From: JADJPO01 sp963724535
GTDB lineage: Bacteria; Actinomycetota; Actinomycetes; Actinomycetales; Kineosporiaceae
DNA: 64,000 bases
Reading direction: 5' to 3'
Assembly (NCBI GenBank): GCA_963724535.1
Contig: CAVRVD010000002.1
Coordinates: forward strand, 186,001 to 250,000
The notes beneath the pieces are model-generated. The model searched no databases, had not been told where the DNA came from, and was given only the letters and a program-made list of their open reading frames with translations. Positions within the stretch are counted from its first letter, which is position 1. The number at the start of each line of letters is the position of its first letter. Below, in pieces: positions 34,924 through 43,537 of this stretch. Position numbers and translations under genes: made by a program.

Positions 34924-35894
34924 CCGAACCCGGTCTCACGTCCCCGCTGCATCATCCCTGGCTGACCCTGGCCGGGCCCGATGCCGGTGACCTGCTCACC
35001 CTGACCCCGGCCCGGGCCGGATGGACCCACTGCGGACTGCGCGTGATCCGGTTGGAGCCCGGCGAGCTACGCCGACTGGCGACCGGTACCGGTGAGGTGT
35101 TCGTCGTCCCGCTGTCCGGCGGGCTGACCATCGAGCTCGCCGCGACCGCCGCCCCGAACCAGACCGAGGCCCGGTACGCCCTGACCGGTCGGGCCAGCGT
35201 CTTCGACCGGGTGACGGACTTCGCCTACGTCGGTCGGGACAGCAACGTCACCATGGTCAGCGCCAACGGGGCAGAGGTGGCGCTGCCGTTCGCCGTCTGC
35301 GAGCGCCGGCTGCCGCCCAAGTACGGCCCCGCCGACCAGGTCGAGATCGAGACCCGGGGCACCGGGCCGGCCACTCGACAGGTCAACGCCTTCGGGGCGC
35401 CGGGCGGCTGGGACCACGCTGACAAGCTGATCGCCGTCGAGCTGATCACGCCGCCCGGCAACTGGTCCAGCTACCCGCCCCACAAGCACGACGTCACCGA
35501 GGGATGCCCGGTGGCCAACGAGGAGATCTACTTCTACAAGATCGCCGGTCACGACCAGGTGAGCCACAGCCGGGAGGGCTTCGGCCTGCACCGTACCTAC
35601 ACCGGTCCCGAGCACGAGGACACCGGGCTCCACCCGCTGGACGAGTTCATCGAGGTCCGGGACGGCGACCTGGTCACCGTCCCGTACGGCTACCACGGTC
35701 CGTGCGTCGCTGCGCCGGGCTACCCGTTGTACTACCTCAACGTGATGGCCGGACCGGCGCCGGAACGGTCGATGGCCTTCTGCGACGACCCGACGCACGG
35801 CTGGATCCGTGATTCCTGGGCCAAGACCGACCCGGATCCCCGCTGCCCGGTGACCACCCACGAGGGGCGTCGCGACGGGCGGCGGGGCGGCTGA
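34920..35894 (+). CDS. iolB: 5-deoxy-glucuronate isomerase
   Basis: About 324 residues, a bicupin. DFAYVGRDSNVTMVS in the first cupin, NWSSYPPHKHDV with the metal-binding histidines, EEIYFYKIAGHDQ with the Glu ligand, and VPYGYHGPCVAAPGYPLYYL with the last His all match IolB. It converts 5-deoxy-glucuronate to 5-dehydro-2-deoxy-gluconate in myo-inositol breakdown. GAGGAGG at 34902-34908 precedes ATG 34920. The partners iolC, iolD, iolE and iolG are absent from the window, which is unusual since they normally form one operon. The divergent GntR gene is the likely regulator. Confidence 0.95.
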   Translation: MTEPGLTSPLHHPWLTLAGPDAGDLLTLTPARAGWTHCGLRVIRLEPGELRRLATGTGEVFVVPLSGGLTIELAATAAPNQTEARYALTGRASVFDRVTDFAYVGRDSNVTMVSANGAEVALPFAVCERRLPPKYGPADQVEIETRGTGPATRQVNAFGAPGGWDHADKLIAVELITPPGNWSSYPPHKHDVTEGCPVANEEIYFYKIAGHDQVSHSREGFGLHRTYTGPEHEDTGLHPLDEFIEVRDGDLVTVPYGYHGPCVAAPGYPLYYLNVMAGPAPERSMAFCDDPTHGWIRDSWAKTDPDPRCPVTTHEGRRDGRRGG

Positions 35895-35999
35895 GGCGCG
35901 GTTGACACCTCGACCAGCAGAGCCTGCCCTGTGCGCCTGCCCGAACTCACCCGCGATGCTGGGGCGTGAGCGCAACCGTCTGGATGTCAGGGTGGATGC

Positions 36000-36416
36000 A
36001 TGGAGCAACGGCTCAGCTTCGTCACCCTCGCCGTCCGCGATCTGGGCGTCGCCCGCCGCTTCTACGTCGAGGGGCTCGGCTGGCGCCCCGAGTTGGACCT
36101 GCCCGACGTCCTGATGTTCCGGGTGGCCGACCGGGTGGTGCTGTCCTTGTGGGACGAGAACGGGTTCGAGGTCGAGGTCGGGCCGATCCGCCGCGGGGCG
36201 GGCGTCGTCCCGATCACGTTGGCGCACAACGTGGCCACCCCGTCCGAGGTGGACGACGTCCTGGCCGTCGTCGAGGCCACAGGGGGGCGGATCGTCGCCC
36301 CGGCGCAGCGGCGGGAGTGGGGCGGCTACTCCGGCTACTTCGCCGACCCGGACGGGTACTGCTGGGAGGTCGCCGTCAACCCCGGGCCGATCGGCCGCAG
36401 TGTGCTGCCGGGTTGA
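36000..36416 (+). CDS. VOC-family (glyoxalase/bleomycin-resistance fold) protein
   Basis: About 138 residues. FVTLAVRDLGVARRFYVEGL is the first beta-alpha-beta unit, and YSGYFADPDGYCWEVAVNP is the conserved end of VOC proteins with the metal-binding Glu. A His early in the fold, expected as a ligand in true glyoxalases, is not obvious, so function is open. ATG 36000 is chosen. A TTGACA lies at 35902-35907 about 90 bp upstream, without a good -10. Confidence 0.88.
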   Translation: MEQRLSFVTLAVRDLGVARRFYVEGLGWRPELDLPDVLMFRVADRVVLSLWDENGFEVEVGPIRRGAGVVPITLAHNVATPSEVDDVLAVVEATGGRIVAPAQRREWGGYSGYFADPDGYCWEVAVNPGPIGRSVLPG

Positions 36417-36430
36417 GGCAGGGCGCCCGC

Positions 36431-36862
36431 TCAGGTCGGCGGGTGGTCGGCCAACCAGGCGCGGGCCCGCCGCGGCGAGGCACGGGCGAGCCAGGCGTCC
36501 TGGACGATCTCGGCCAGCTCGCGGTACGACACCTCGCCGATCCGGCTGGCCCGAACCAGGACCGATGGATGGCCGTCGAAGTGTGGGGTGGTGAAGAACG
36601 GTGAGCCCTCGTCCTGGATCAGAACGAGCTTGTCCTCGGCCGACTCCACCCAGACCACGATGACGTCGGTGTACCGCTCACCGGTGTCCGGGTCGACGGC
36701 ATCGGGGCGGGGGTTACGGAAGAAGACGAAGGTCTTGCCGCCGACCTGGTAGATCGGGTTGCCGGTGGTGCCGTCGTCCACCGTGACGTGCGGCATCGCC
36801 AGGGCCAGGTCGTGCACATCCTGGGGTCGCGCTCGCCGACCTCGCATGCCGCTGCCCGACAT
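36431..36862 (-). CDS. MmcQ/YjbR family protein
   Basis: About 143 residues. DVHDLALAMPHVTVDDG, then GKTFVFFRN and DEGSPFFTTPHFDGHPSVLV, ending in LAEIVQDAWLARA, is the YjbR (DUF419) pattern, a small fold with DNA-binding-like topology and no proven function. ATG 36862 is 13 bp downstream of the membrane-protein gene on the same strand, so the two may be co-transcribed. Confidence 0.88.
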   Translation of the reverse strand: MSGSGMRGRRARPQDVHDLALAMPHVTVDDGTTGNPIYQVGGKTFVFFRNPRPDAVDPDTGERYTDVIVVWVESAEDKLVLIQDEGSPFFTTPHFDGHPSVLVRASRIGEVSYRELAEIVQDAWLARASPRRARAWLADHPPT

Positions 36863-36875
36863 GGGTCGTCGGCAG

Positions 36876-37268
36876 TCAGTCCTTGCCGTCCTTGACGAAG
36901 ACGTTGACCAGGGTGCCGACCAGCGACACCACGAGCGCCGCCATGATCGTCGACCAGAAGAACGGTCCGGCGGTGAAGCCGATGTTGAGCGGCTCCGAGA
37001 TCCACTCGACGATCTTGAGCATGAACGCGTTCACGATCAGGGCGAACAGGCCCAGGGTGAGCACGTAGAAGGGCAGCGAGAAGAACATCACCACCGGCTT
37101 GATCAGCGCGTTGACCACGCCGAACAGGGCGCCGAGCAGTACCAGCGTGAGGATCACCTGGGACGCCGTACCTTCGGTGATCCTGACGTTCGGCACGACC
37201 AGGGCGGCGACCCAGATGGCCAGGGCGTTGATGCCGATGCGCAGTGCGACAGCTCCCACGGGCCTCAT
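36876..37268 (-). CDS. Phage-holin-family (YvlD/DUF360-type) membrane protein
   Basis: About 130 residues with four membrane helices: RIGINALAIWVAALVVPNVR, LTLVLLGALFGVVNALIKPV, LPFYVLTLGLFALIVNAFML and STIMAALVVSLVGTLVNVFV. This is the mycobacterial/actinobacterial phage-holin-family pattern, close to YvlD, a chromosomal membrane protein of unknown, possibly envelope-stress, role. No phage genes are nearby, so it is not a prophage marker. ATG 37268 is where the homologous part starts; the longer frame to 37568 is not used. Confidence 0.88.
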   Translation of the reverse strand: MRPVGAVALRIGINALAIWVAALVVPNVRITEGTASQVILTLVLLGALFGVVNALIKPVVMFFSLPFYVLTLGLFALIVNAFMLKIVEWISEPLNIGFTAGPFFWSTIMAALVVSLVGTLVNVFVKDGKD

Positions 37269-37395
37269 TGTCCCTGGCGGCGGCAGGGGCTGCCACCCGT
37301 CCCGTTCCATCGGCGCGTCACCCTGCAGGCCATCGCGCCTCTGGGGCGCGCGGCGAGACTGGACGACGTCCTGGGCTGAGCGGCACAATCGTAGG

Positions 37396-38604
37396 ATGAA
37401 TTTGTCTCGGCGCTCACCCGACGTGGTGGTCGTGGGTGCCGGGATAGTCGGGGCCGCCTGCGCACTGGCCGCCGCCCGGGCCGGGATGACGGTGACCGTG
37501 GTGGACCGTGGCCCGATCGCTGGGGGCACCAGCAGCGCGGGGGAGGGCAACCTCCTGGTCTCGGACAAGGCCCCCGGTCCCGAGCTCGACCTCGCCGTGC
37601 ACTCGTTGGGGCACTGGTCCGAGCTGGCCGGCTACGCCGAGTCCCTCACCGACCGCCCCGGCGGAGGATTTGAGCTGGACTACAAAGGTGGGCTGATGGT
37701 GGCCGTCACCGGGACCGCCCTCGGCCCGCTGACCCGCTTCGCCGACGGGCAGCGCGTCGCCGGGGTCGAGGCCGTCGCCGTGGACGACACGCGGCTGGCC
37801 GACCTCGAGCCGTACCTGGCCGCCGGCCTGGCCGGTGGGATGCTCTACCCACAGGACGCCCAGCTTCAGCCGATGCTTGCGACCGCGACCCTGCTCGCGC
37901 TGGCTCGCCGGCTCGGGGTGCAGGTCCGCACCGGCGCGGCGGTCACCGCGCTGCTGCGCACCGGGGACGCCGTCACCGGGGTACGTCTGGCCGACGCCCA
38001 ACGCATCGGGGCGCGCTGGGTGGTCAACGCAGCGGGCCCCTGGTCGTCGGCCGTCGCGGCGCTGGCCGGACTCGACCTGCCGGTGGCGCCACGACGCGGC
38101 GTCGTCCTGGTCACCCAGCCGCTGCCACCGCTGGTGCGCCGTAAGGTGTACGCCGCCGACTACGTCGCCGATGTGGCCAGCGACGACCCCGGTCTGGCCT
38201 CCAGCGCGGTGGTCGAGGGGACGCCGTCCGGGACCGTGCTGATCGGGGCCACTCGGGAACGGGTCGGCTTCGCCCCGCAGATGTCGGTCGCGGCTGTGAG
38301 ACGCCTTGCCCAGCAAGCGGTCCAGCTCTTCCCGGTGCTCGCCGGGGCGAAGGTCCTGCGCAGCTACCGAGGATACCGGCCGTTCTGCCCGGACCATCTC
38401 CCGGTGATCGGCGCCGACCCGCGGGCGCCGGGGCTGGTGCACGCCACCGGTCACGAGGGCGCCGGCATCGGACTGGCCGCGGGCACCGGACAGCTGGTGG
38501 TCGAGGTGCTCACCGGCAGCGAGCCGGCGCTGGACCTGACCCCATTCCGCGCCGACCGTTTCGGCGCCCGGGAACCGTTCCCGGCAGGTGCCGGCCATGG
38601 CTGA
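37396..38604 (+). CDS. D-amino-acid oxidase-type flavoprotein (D-hydroxyproline dehydrogenase subunit)
   Basis: About 402 residues of DAO/glycine oxidase fold. VVVGAGIVGAACALAAARAG is the FAD site at the N-terminus; SYRGYRPFCPDHLPVIGADP and HATGHEGAGIGLAAGTGQLV are the typical C-terminal FAD motifs. In context with a ferredoxin-like/NAD subunit, a DapA-type protein and a proline racemase family enzyme, this is most likely the substrate-oxidising subunit for cis-4-hydroxy-D-proline. ATG 37396 follows a weak ribosome site (GTAGG). The next gene starts 8 bp before its stop. Sarcosine or octopine oxidation remains an alternative. Confidence 0.85.
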   Translation: MNLSRRSPDVVVVGAGIVGAACALAAARAGMTVTVVDRGPIAGGTSSAGEGNLLVSDKAPGPELDLAVHSLGHWSELAGYAESLTDRPGGGFELDYKGGLMVAVTGTALGPLTRFADGQRVAGVEAVAVDDTRLADLEPYLAAGLAGGMLYPQDAQLQPMLATATLLALARRLGVQVRTGAAVTALLRTGDAVTGVRLADAQRIGARWVVNAAGPWSSAVAALAGLDLPVAPRRGVVLVTQPLPPLVRRKVYAADYVADVASDDPGLASSAVVEGTPSGTVLIGATRERVGFAPQMSVAAVRRLAQQAVQLFPVLAGAKVLRSYRGYRPFCPDHLPVIGADPRAPGLVHATGHEGAGIGLAAGTGQLVVEVLTGSEPALDLTPFRADRFGAREPFPAGAGHG

Positions 38605-40414
38605 GACCTACGACGGTGCCTTCGAGATGGACGGCCACCCGGTCCGGTTCCGCGCCGGGCAGAGCCTGGCAGCCGCATTGTGGGACAACGGGTTCCGGTC
38701 GTTGCGTCGCACCCGCCGGCTGGACCGGCCGCGGGGGCTGTTCTGCGGGATCGGCGTCTGCCACGACTGTCACGTCGTCGTCGACGGGGTCGCGGACCAG
38801 CGGGCCTGCCTGACCCCGGCCAGGTCCGGGCTCGAGGTCACCACCCAGCTCGGCCAGCCGGTCCCAGCGGAGCCGTCCCCCACCCCGTCCCGGGTCGCGT
38901 CGGCTGCGGGCGCCGAGAACGCCGCGCACGGCGGCGTCGAGCGGCACATCGCCCACGTCGCTGTGGTCGGTGCCGGACCCGCCGGCCTCGCGGCGGCGGT
39001 GGCCGCCCAGCAGCTCGGGGCCCAGGTCGTCCTGCTGGACGGCGAGGCCCGCCCCGGTGGCCAGTACTGGCGGCACGGACCGACCGGGATCGGCCCCCAC
39101 CATCACGCCCGGCAGGCCTGGCAAGAGCTGAGCCAGGCGTTCGCCCAGGCGCAGGCGCGTGGCCTGATCCACCTGGCCCGGCACCGGGTCTGGCGTGCCG
39201 ACCGGCTGGACGGCGCCCGGCCGCATGGCCTCGCCGCCGCCCGGTTCCGGCTTCTGGCGACCCGACCGGTCGGCCACCTCCCGGACGGCGACGAGGTCGC
39301 CGTCGAGGTCATGGCCGGCGCGGTCGTGCTGGCCACCGGCGCCCATGACCGGGTCCGGCCCTTCCCCGGCTGGGACCTGCCCGGGGTGCTCACCGCCGGC
39401 GGCGCGCAGGCGCTGCTCAAGGAGCACGACGTCCTGGCCGGGCGACGGGTCGTCGTCGCCGGTTCCGGGCCATTCCTGCTGTCCCTGGCGGCCGGGCTGG
39501 TCGAAGCCGGCAGTGAGGTCGTCGCGGTCTACGAGGCCGCGGACGCCGCGGGGTGGCTACGTCGCTGGCGGGCTGCGGTGGCGGTGCCGGGGCTTGTCGC
39601 AGAGGGCGTCCGGTACGCCGGGGTGCTGTCCCGTCGACGGGTCCCGGTGCGCCCCCGGCACGTGGTGCTGGCCGCTCGGGGTCGGGACCGGATCGAGGCG
39701 GTCGAGGTGGCCCGGGTTGACGGGGCCGGGTGCGTCGTCCCCGACTCGGCACGGTGGCAGCCCTGCGACGCCCTGGCCGTCGGCTGGGGGTTCGTGCCCC
39801 GGCTCGAGCTGGCCCAGCAGCTCGGCTGCCCCGTCGGCGCCTCGACCGCGATCGGCGCAGCGGCCGGGCCGGCGGTGCCGGCCGACGTCCAGGGCCGGAC
39901 CGCCGTGGCCGGGGTCTTCGTCGCCGGTGAGGTCGGCGGTGTCGGCGGTGCCGCACTGGCCCGGCTGACCGGGCAGCTCGCCGGCGCGACGGCCGCCGGT
40001 GGCGTGCTCGGCGTCCCGGTCGCCCCGGACGGCGAGGCCCTGGCCCGGCTGCGCCGCCTGGCCACCTTCGCCGCCGCGATGCACCAGGCCCACCCGGTGC
40101 CGGTGACCTGGCTGCACGGCCTGGACGACGACACGCCCCTGTGCCGGTGCGAGGAGGTGCCCGCCGGTCTGGTCCGCGAGGCCGTCCAGGAGCTCGGAGC
40201 GGGCGATCCGCGCACCGCCAAGCTGCTCACCCGCTGTGGCATGGGCTGGTGCCAGGGCCGGATCTGCGGCGAGTCGCTGGCCGCCCTCGTCGCCGGCGCC
40301 GAGGGCCCACCGGCCGATGCCGACCACCGGCCCATCACCACTCCCGTCCGCCTGGCGACACTGGCCGGCCTGCCCGAGGACGCGACCACGTCCGACGAAG
40401 GAGACCTGCGATGA
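38597..40414 (+). CDS. Iron-sulfur flavoprotein subunit of D-hydroxyproline dehydrogenase (fused 2Fe-2S, FAD/NAD, BFD-like domains)
   Basis: About 605 residues, three parts. Residues 1-85: 2Fe-2S domain with LFCGIGVCHDCHVVVDG and a fourth Cys in DQRAC. Residues about 120-470: pyridine nucleotide-disulfide oxidoreductase (VAVVGAGPAGLAAAVAAQQL; VVLATGAHDRVRPFPGWDLP). Residues about 510-580: BFD-like cluster domain with LCRCEEV and TRCGMGWCQGRICG. In octopine/nopaline and hydroxyproline oxidases these are often separate small and large subunits; here they are one chain. ATG 38597 overlaps the upstream flavoprotein stop; the deaminase gene starts in its own stop (ATGA). Confidence 0.88.
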   Translation: MAETYDGAFEMDGHPVRFRAGQSLAAALWDNGFRSLRRTRRLDRPRGLFCGIGVCHDCHVVVDGVADQRACLTPARSGLEVTTQLGQPVPAEPSPTPSRVASAAGAENAAHGGVERHIAHVAVVGAGPAGLAAAVAAQQLGAQVVLLDGEARPGGQYWRHGPTGIGPHHHARQAWQELSQAFAQAQARGLIHLARHRVWRADRLDGARPHGLAAARFRLLATRPVGHLPDGDEVAVEVMAGAVVLATGAHDRVRPFPGWDLPGVLTAGGAQALLKEHDVLAGRRVVVAGSGPFLLSLAAGLVEAGSEVVAVYEAADAAGWLRRWRAAVAVPGLVAEGVRYAGVLSRRRVPVRPRHVVLAARGRDRIEAVEVARVDGAGCVVPDSARWQPCDALAVGWGFVPRLELAQQLGCPVGASTAIGAAAGPAVPADVQGRTAVAGVFVAGEVGGVGGAALARLTGQLAGATAAGGVLGVPVAPDGEALARLRRLATFAAAMHQAHPVPVTWLHGLDDDTPLCRCEEVPAGLVREAVQELGAGDPRTAKLLTRCGMGWCQGRICGESLAALVAGAEGPPADADHRPITTPVRLATLAGLPEDATTSDEGDLR

Positions 40415-41328
40415 CCGAGACGCCGTGGCGCGGGGTCACCGTCGCCACCGCCCTGCCCTACCGGACAGACGGCGACGACCTTGTCGTCGACCTCGACGCC
40501 TACGCCGACCACCTGCGCTGGCTGGCCGAGAACGGCTGTGGCGGAGCGGTTCCCAACGGATCGTTGGGCGAGTACCAGGGCCTGACTCCGGACGAGCGAG
40601 CCGCCGTCGTCGAGACCGCCTGCCAGGTGGCGGCCGAGATCTCCTCGGCCGGGGGCCGTTTCACCGTGATGCCGGGCGTGGCCGCGTACGGGTCCGGTGA
40701 GGTGTGTCGCTGGATCGAGCAGGCCGCCAAGGCCGGCGCCGACTGCGTGATGCTTCTGCCCCCCAACGCCTACCGCGCCGACGAGCGGAGCGTCGTCGAG
40801 CACTACCGTGCCGCGGTCGCGGTCGGCCTCCCGGTCGTCGCCTACAACAACCCGCACGACACCAAGGTCGACCTCACCCCGCCGCTGCTGGCCCGGCTGC
40901 ACGGCGAGGGACTGATCGTGGCCGTCAAGGAGTTCAGCGGCGACGTTCGGCGGGCCTACGAGCTCGCCGAGCTGGCCCCCGAGCTGGACCTGCTGGCCGG
41001 CTCGGACGACGTCACCCTCGAGCTCGCCGTGGCCGGTGCGGTGGGCTGGGTGTCGGGCTACCCGAACGCCTTCCCTGACGCCTGTATGCGGTTGTGGCGG
41101 GCGAGTGTCGCGCATGATGTGGACAGTGCGCTGCCGCTGTACCGGCAGCTGCACCCCTTGCTGCGCTGGGACTCCCAGACCGAGTTCGTCCAGGCGATCA
41201 AGCTGTCCATGGACCTGGCCGGACGCCGGGGCGGCCCGTGCCGTCCCCCTCGGCTGCCTCTGGCCGCCGAGCACGAGGCCGCCGTCCGGACGGCGACCCG
41301 GGCGGTGCTCGACGCCGGGCTGCGGTAG
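40411..41328 (+). CDS. DapA-family lyase, probable 1-pyrroline-4-hydroxy-2-carboxylate deaminase
   Basis: About 305 residues of class I aldolase barrel. GCGGAVPNGSLGEYQGLTPD replaces the usual GTTGE loop, LPVVAYNNPHDTKVDL has the conserved Tyr, and IVAVKEFSGDVRRAYELAE has the Schiff-base lysine. In hydroxyproline catabolism a DapA-like enzyme turns the pyrroline product into 2-oxoglutarate semialdehyde plus ammonia, which fits this operon. The start overlaps the upstream stop as ATGA. Other DapA-family activities cannot be excluded from sequence alone. Confidence 0.85.
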   Translation: MTETPWRGVTVATALPYRTDGDDLVVDLDAYADHLRWLAENGCGGAVPNGSLGEYQGLTPDERAAVVETACQVAAEISSAGGRFTVMPGVAAYGSGEVCRWIEQAAKAGADCVMLLPPNAYRADERSVVEHYRAAVAVGLPVVAYNNPHDTKVDLTPPLLARLHGEGLIVAVKEFSGDVRRAYELAELAPELDLLAGSDDVTLELAVAGAVGWVSGYPNAFPDACMRLWRASVAHDVDSALPLYRQLHPLLRWDSQTEFVQAIKLSMDLAGRRGGPCRPPRLPLAAEHEAAVRTATRAVLDAGLR

Positions 41329-41368
41329 GCAGTGCCGCCTGAGGTGCTGTCCAGGTCGGCGCCCGGGG

Positions 41369-41773
41369 TCACCAGCCCTGAGCCCCGCCGCCACCGAGCA
41401 CCCGGTCCACCTCGATGACCACCACCACCCGGCGCGGGTTCTCCCGCGGGGTGCGATACCGGACGGCGTAGCGCTCCTCCGCCTCGCGCACCGATGCGGT
41501 GTCGTCCAGCACCCGCACCGGGCCTTCGAGGCTCACCCATCGCCGTCCGTCGACCTGGCTGACCGCGGCCCGCCCGCCGCGGGCGGCGTTGCGGGCCTTG
41601 ACCGAGTCACCGCTGGTGATCACTCGGACGATCTGCCGCTCGTGGTCCCAGGTGAAGCCGACCGGAACCAGGTGCGGCGAGCCGTCGGCACGCAGTGTGG
41701 TCAGCATCGCCAGGTGGCGCTCGCGCAGCATCGCCACCACGTGCTCCGGCAGGGCGTCGGGCGACAGGGCCAT
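41369..41773 (-). CDS. PPOX-class FMN/F420-dependent protein
   Basis: About 134 residues of split-barrel flavoprotein. MLRERHLAMLTTLRADGSPH and LVPVGFTWD followed by SGDSVKARNAARGGRAAVSQ are typical of actinobacterial F420- or FMN-dependent PPOX proteins. RRWVSLEGPVRVLDD follows. It lies on the opposite strand, inserted between the deaminase and epimerase genes, so it is probably unrelated to the pathway. ATG 41773 is chosen over an upstream ATG at 41821, which would add a basic non-family extension. Confidence 0.85.
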   Translation of the reverse strand: MALSPDALPEHVVAMLRERHLAMLTTLRADGSPHLVPVGFTWDHERQIVRVITSGDSVKARNAARGGRAAVSQVDGRRWVSLEGPVRVLDDTASVREAEERYAVRYRTPRENPRRVVVVIEVDRVLGGGGAQGW

Positions 41774-41841
41774 GCCCCGCAGCCTGCCAGCCGGGATCGC
41801 CGGGCGCCTGGCGGCTCGCAAGCCCTCCTACAGTGACGGCC

Positions 41842-42867
41842 ATGAGGTCGCGCCGGGTCATCCACACCGTCGAGTCGCACACCGAGGGCATGCCCACCCG
41901 GGTGGTCACCGGTGGGGTCGGGGTGATCCCCGGCGCGACCATGTTCGACCGCCGCCGGCACTTCATGGCCGAGTCGGACGGGCTGCGCCGCTTCCTCATG
42001 TACGAGCCGCGCGGGCACTCGGCGATGAGTGGGGCCATCCTGCAGCCGCCGACCCGCCCGGACGCCGACTACGGCGTGCTCTACATCGAGGTCTCCGGCT
42101 GCCTGCCGATGTGCGGCCACGGCACGATGGGCGTGGCCACCGTCCTGGTCGAGACCGGCATGGTGGAGGTGACCGAGCCGATCACCACGATCCGTCTGGA
42201 CACCCCGGCCGGCCTGGTGGTCGCCGAGGTGGCCGTGGACGGCGGCGCCGCGCGGGCGGTCACCCTGACCAACGTGCCGAGCTTCCTGCTCGCGGCGGAC
42301 GCCGTGGTCGAGGTCAGCGGCCTCCCCGGCGGGCCACGTCCGGTCCGCTACGACATGGCCTTCGGCGGCAACTTCTATGCGATCCTGCCGCTGGCCGACC
42401 TCGGCATCGACTTCGACCGCCGGTACAGGCAGCAGATCCTGGATGCCGGCCTGGCCGTGATGGAGGCGATCAACACCCAGCGCCGTCCGGTGCACCCGGA
42501 CAACCTCGAGGTCGCCGTATGCCACCACGTGCAGTTCCTCGCTCCCGGCGCCGACGCACGGCACTCGCGGCACGCGATGGCGATCCACCCCGGCTGGTTC
42601 GACCGCAGCCCGTGCGGCACCGGGACCAGCGCCCGGGTGGCCCAGCTGGTCGCCCGTGGCGACCTGGCGATGCAGACCGACTTCGTCAACGAGTCCTTCA
42701 TCGGCACCCGGTTCGTCGGCCGGGCGATCGAGCGCACGGCCGTCGGGGACGGCGAGACCCGGCGTCCGGCGATCGTGCCCACGGTCACCGGTCGGGCCTG
42801 GGTGACCGGCACCGCGCAGTACCACCTGGACCCCACCGACCCGTTCCCCGAGGGCTTCGAGCTCTGA
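41842..42867 (+). CDS. 4-hydroxyproline epimerase (proline racemase family)
   Basis: About 341 residues. HTVESHTEGMPTRVVTGGVG is the family start, GCLPMCGHGTMGVATVLV holds the first catalytic Cys and RSPCGTGTSARVAQLVARGD the second. Both cysteines are present, which separates racemases/epimerases from the related trans-3-hydroxyproline dehydratases. In this cluster it should convert trans-4-hydroxy-L-proline to cis-4-hydroxy-D-proline, the substrate of the flavoprotein pair upstream. ATG 41842 is chosen; GTG 41833 is three codons earlier. A hairpin follows at 42914. Confidence 0.92.
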   Translation: MRSRRVIHTVESHTEGMPTRVVTGGVGVIPGATMFDRRRHFMAESDGLRRFLMYEPRGHSAMSGAILQPPTRPDADYGVLYIEVSGCLPMCGHGTMGVATVLVETGMVEVTEPITTIRLDTPAGLVVAEVAVDGGAARAVTLTNVPSFLLAADAVVEVSGLPGGPRPVRYDMAFGGNFYAILPLADLGIDFDRRYRQQILDAGLAVMEAINTQRRPVHPDNLEVAVCHHVQFLAPGADARHSRHAMAIHPGWFDRSPCGTGTSARVAQLVARGDLAMQTDFVNESFIGTRFVGRAIERTAVGDGETRRPAIVPTVTGRAWVTGTAQYHLDPTDPFPEGFEL

Positions 42868-42913
42868 GGGGGCCCGAGCGGGCGGCCGGCCGGGTACTGA
42901 ACCCCTGGCGGGG

Positions 42914-42942
42914 GCGGGACCTCACCCCCATGCGGGTCCCGC
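42914..42942 (+). terminator. Hairpin after the epimerase gene
   Basis: GCGGGACC (42914-42921) pairs perfectly with GGTCCCGC (42935-42942) across a 13-base loop, 47 bases past the stop. It is a GC-rich stem without a U-run and a plausible terminator before the PEBP gene. Confidence 0.4.
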
Positions 42943-42998
42943 GCGGGTCCGAGTAGCGTCGGTGGAGCAGACCCCAGCCGGCCCCGAAGGAGTGTGCG

Positions 42999-43535
42999 AT
43001 GAGCCTGGACCGCCCCACCGCCCCCAACCCCTACGATCTGCTGCCCGCCGTCGACTCCTTCGACGTGAGTAGCTCCGACGTCAGCGACGGCGCGCAGGTG
43101 GCGCGGCGCCACGTCCACGACTCGGCCGGTGGCGAGAACGTCTCGCCGCAGCTGAGCTGGTCCGGCGCGCCGGAGGGCACCCGGTCCTTCTGCGTCACCT
43201 GCTTCGACCCGGACGCGCCGACGCCGTCCGGGTTCTGGCACTGGGTGGTGGCCAACATCCCCGGCGAGGTCACCTCGCTCAGCGCCGGGTCGGGGGCCGA
43301 CGACGGCGCGCTGCCGGCAGGCGCCCTCCATCTGCGCAACGACTTCGGCAACCCCCGCTACGACGGCTGCGCCCCGCCGCCCGGCGACGTCCCGCACCGC
43401 TACTACTTCGTCGTGCACGCCGTCGACGTCGACGAGCTGCCGGTCGACGCGAACGCCTCACCCGCCGTCCTGTCGTTCAACCTGGCCTTCCACACCCTCG
43501 GCCGGGCGATCGTGCACGGCACCTACGCCCACTAG
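42999..43535 (+). CDS. YbhB/YbcL-type PEBP (Raf kinase inhibitor-like) protein
   Basis: About 178 residues. NVSPQLSWSGAPEGTRSFCV, DPDAPTPSGFWHWVVANIPG and GCAPPPGDVPHRYYFVVHAV are the three signature blocks of bacterial PEBP proteins, with the DPDAPxxxxxxH anion pocket intact. Cellular role unknown in actinobacteria. GAAGGA at 42986-42991 precedes ATG 42999. The small membrane gene follows after 2 bp. Confidence 0.93.
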   Translation: MSLDRPTAPNPYDLLPAVDSFDVSSSDVSDGAQVARRHVHDSAGGENVSPQLSWSGAPEGTRSFCVTCFDPDAPTPSGFWHWVVANIPGEVTSLSAGSGADDGALPAGALHLRNDFGNPRYDGCAPPPGDVPHRYYFVVHAVDVDELPVDANASPAVLSFNLAFHTLGRAIVHGTYAH

Positions 43536-43537
43536 CG

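Noticed and set aside
35902..35930. TTGACA as a -35 box for the VOC gene.
   Set aside because: The base run 17 bp downstream (TGCCCT) is a poor -10, and a lone -35 match in 64 kb is expected by chance.
36876..37268. Phage-holin-family protein as a sign of a prophage.
   Set aside because: It is the chromosomal YvlD-like membrane family common in actinobacteria; no integrase, capsid, tail or lysin genes are nearby.
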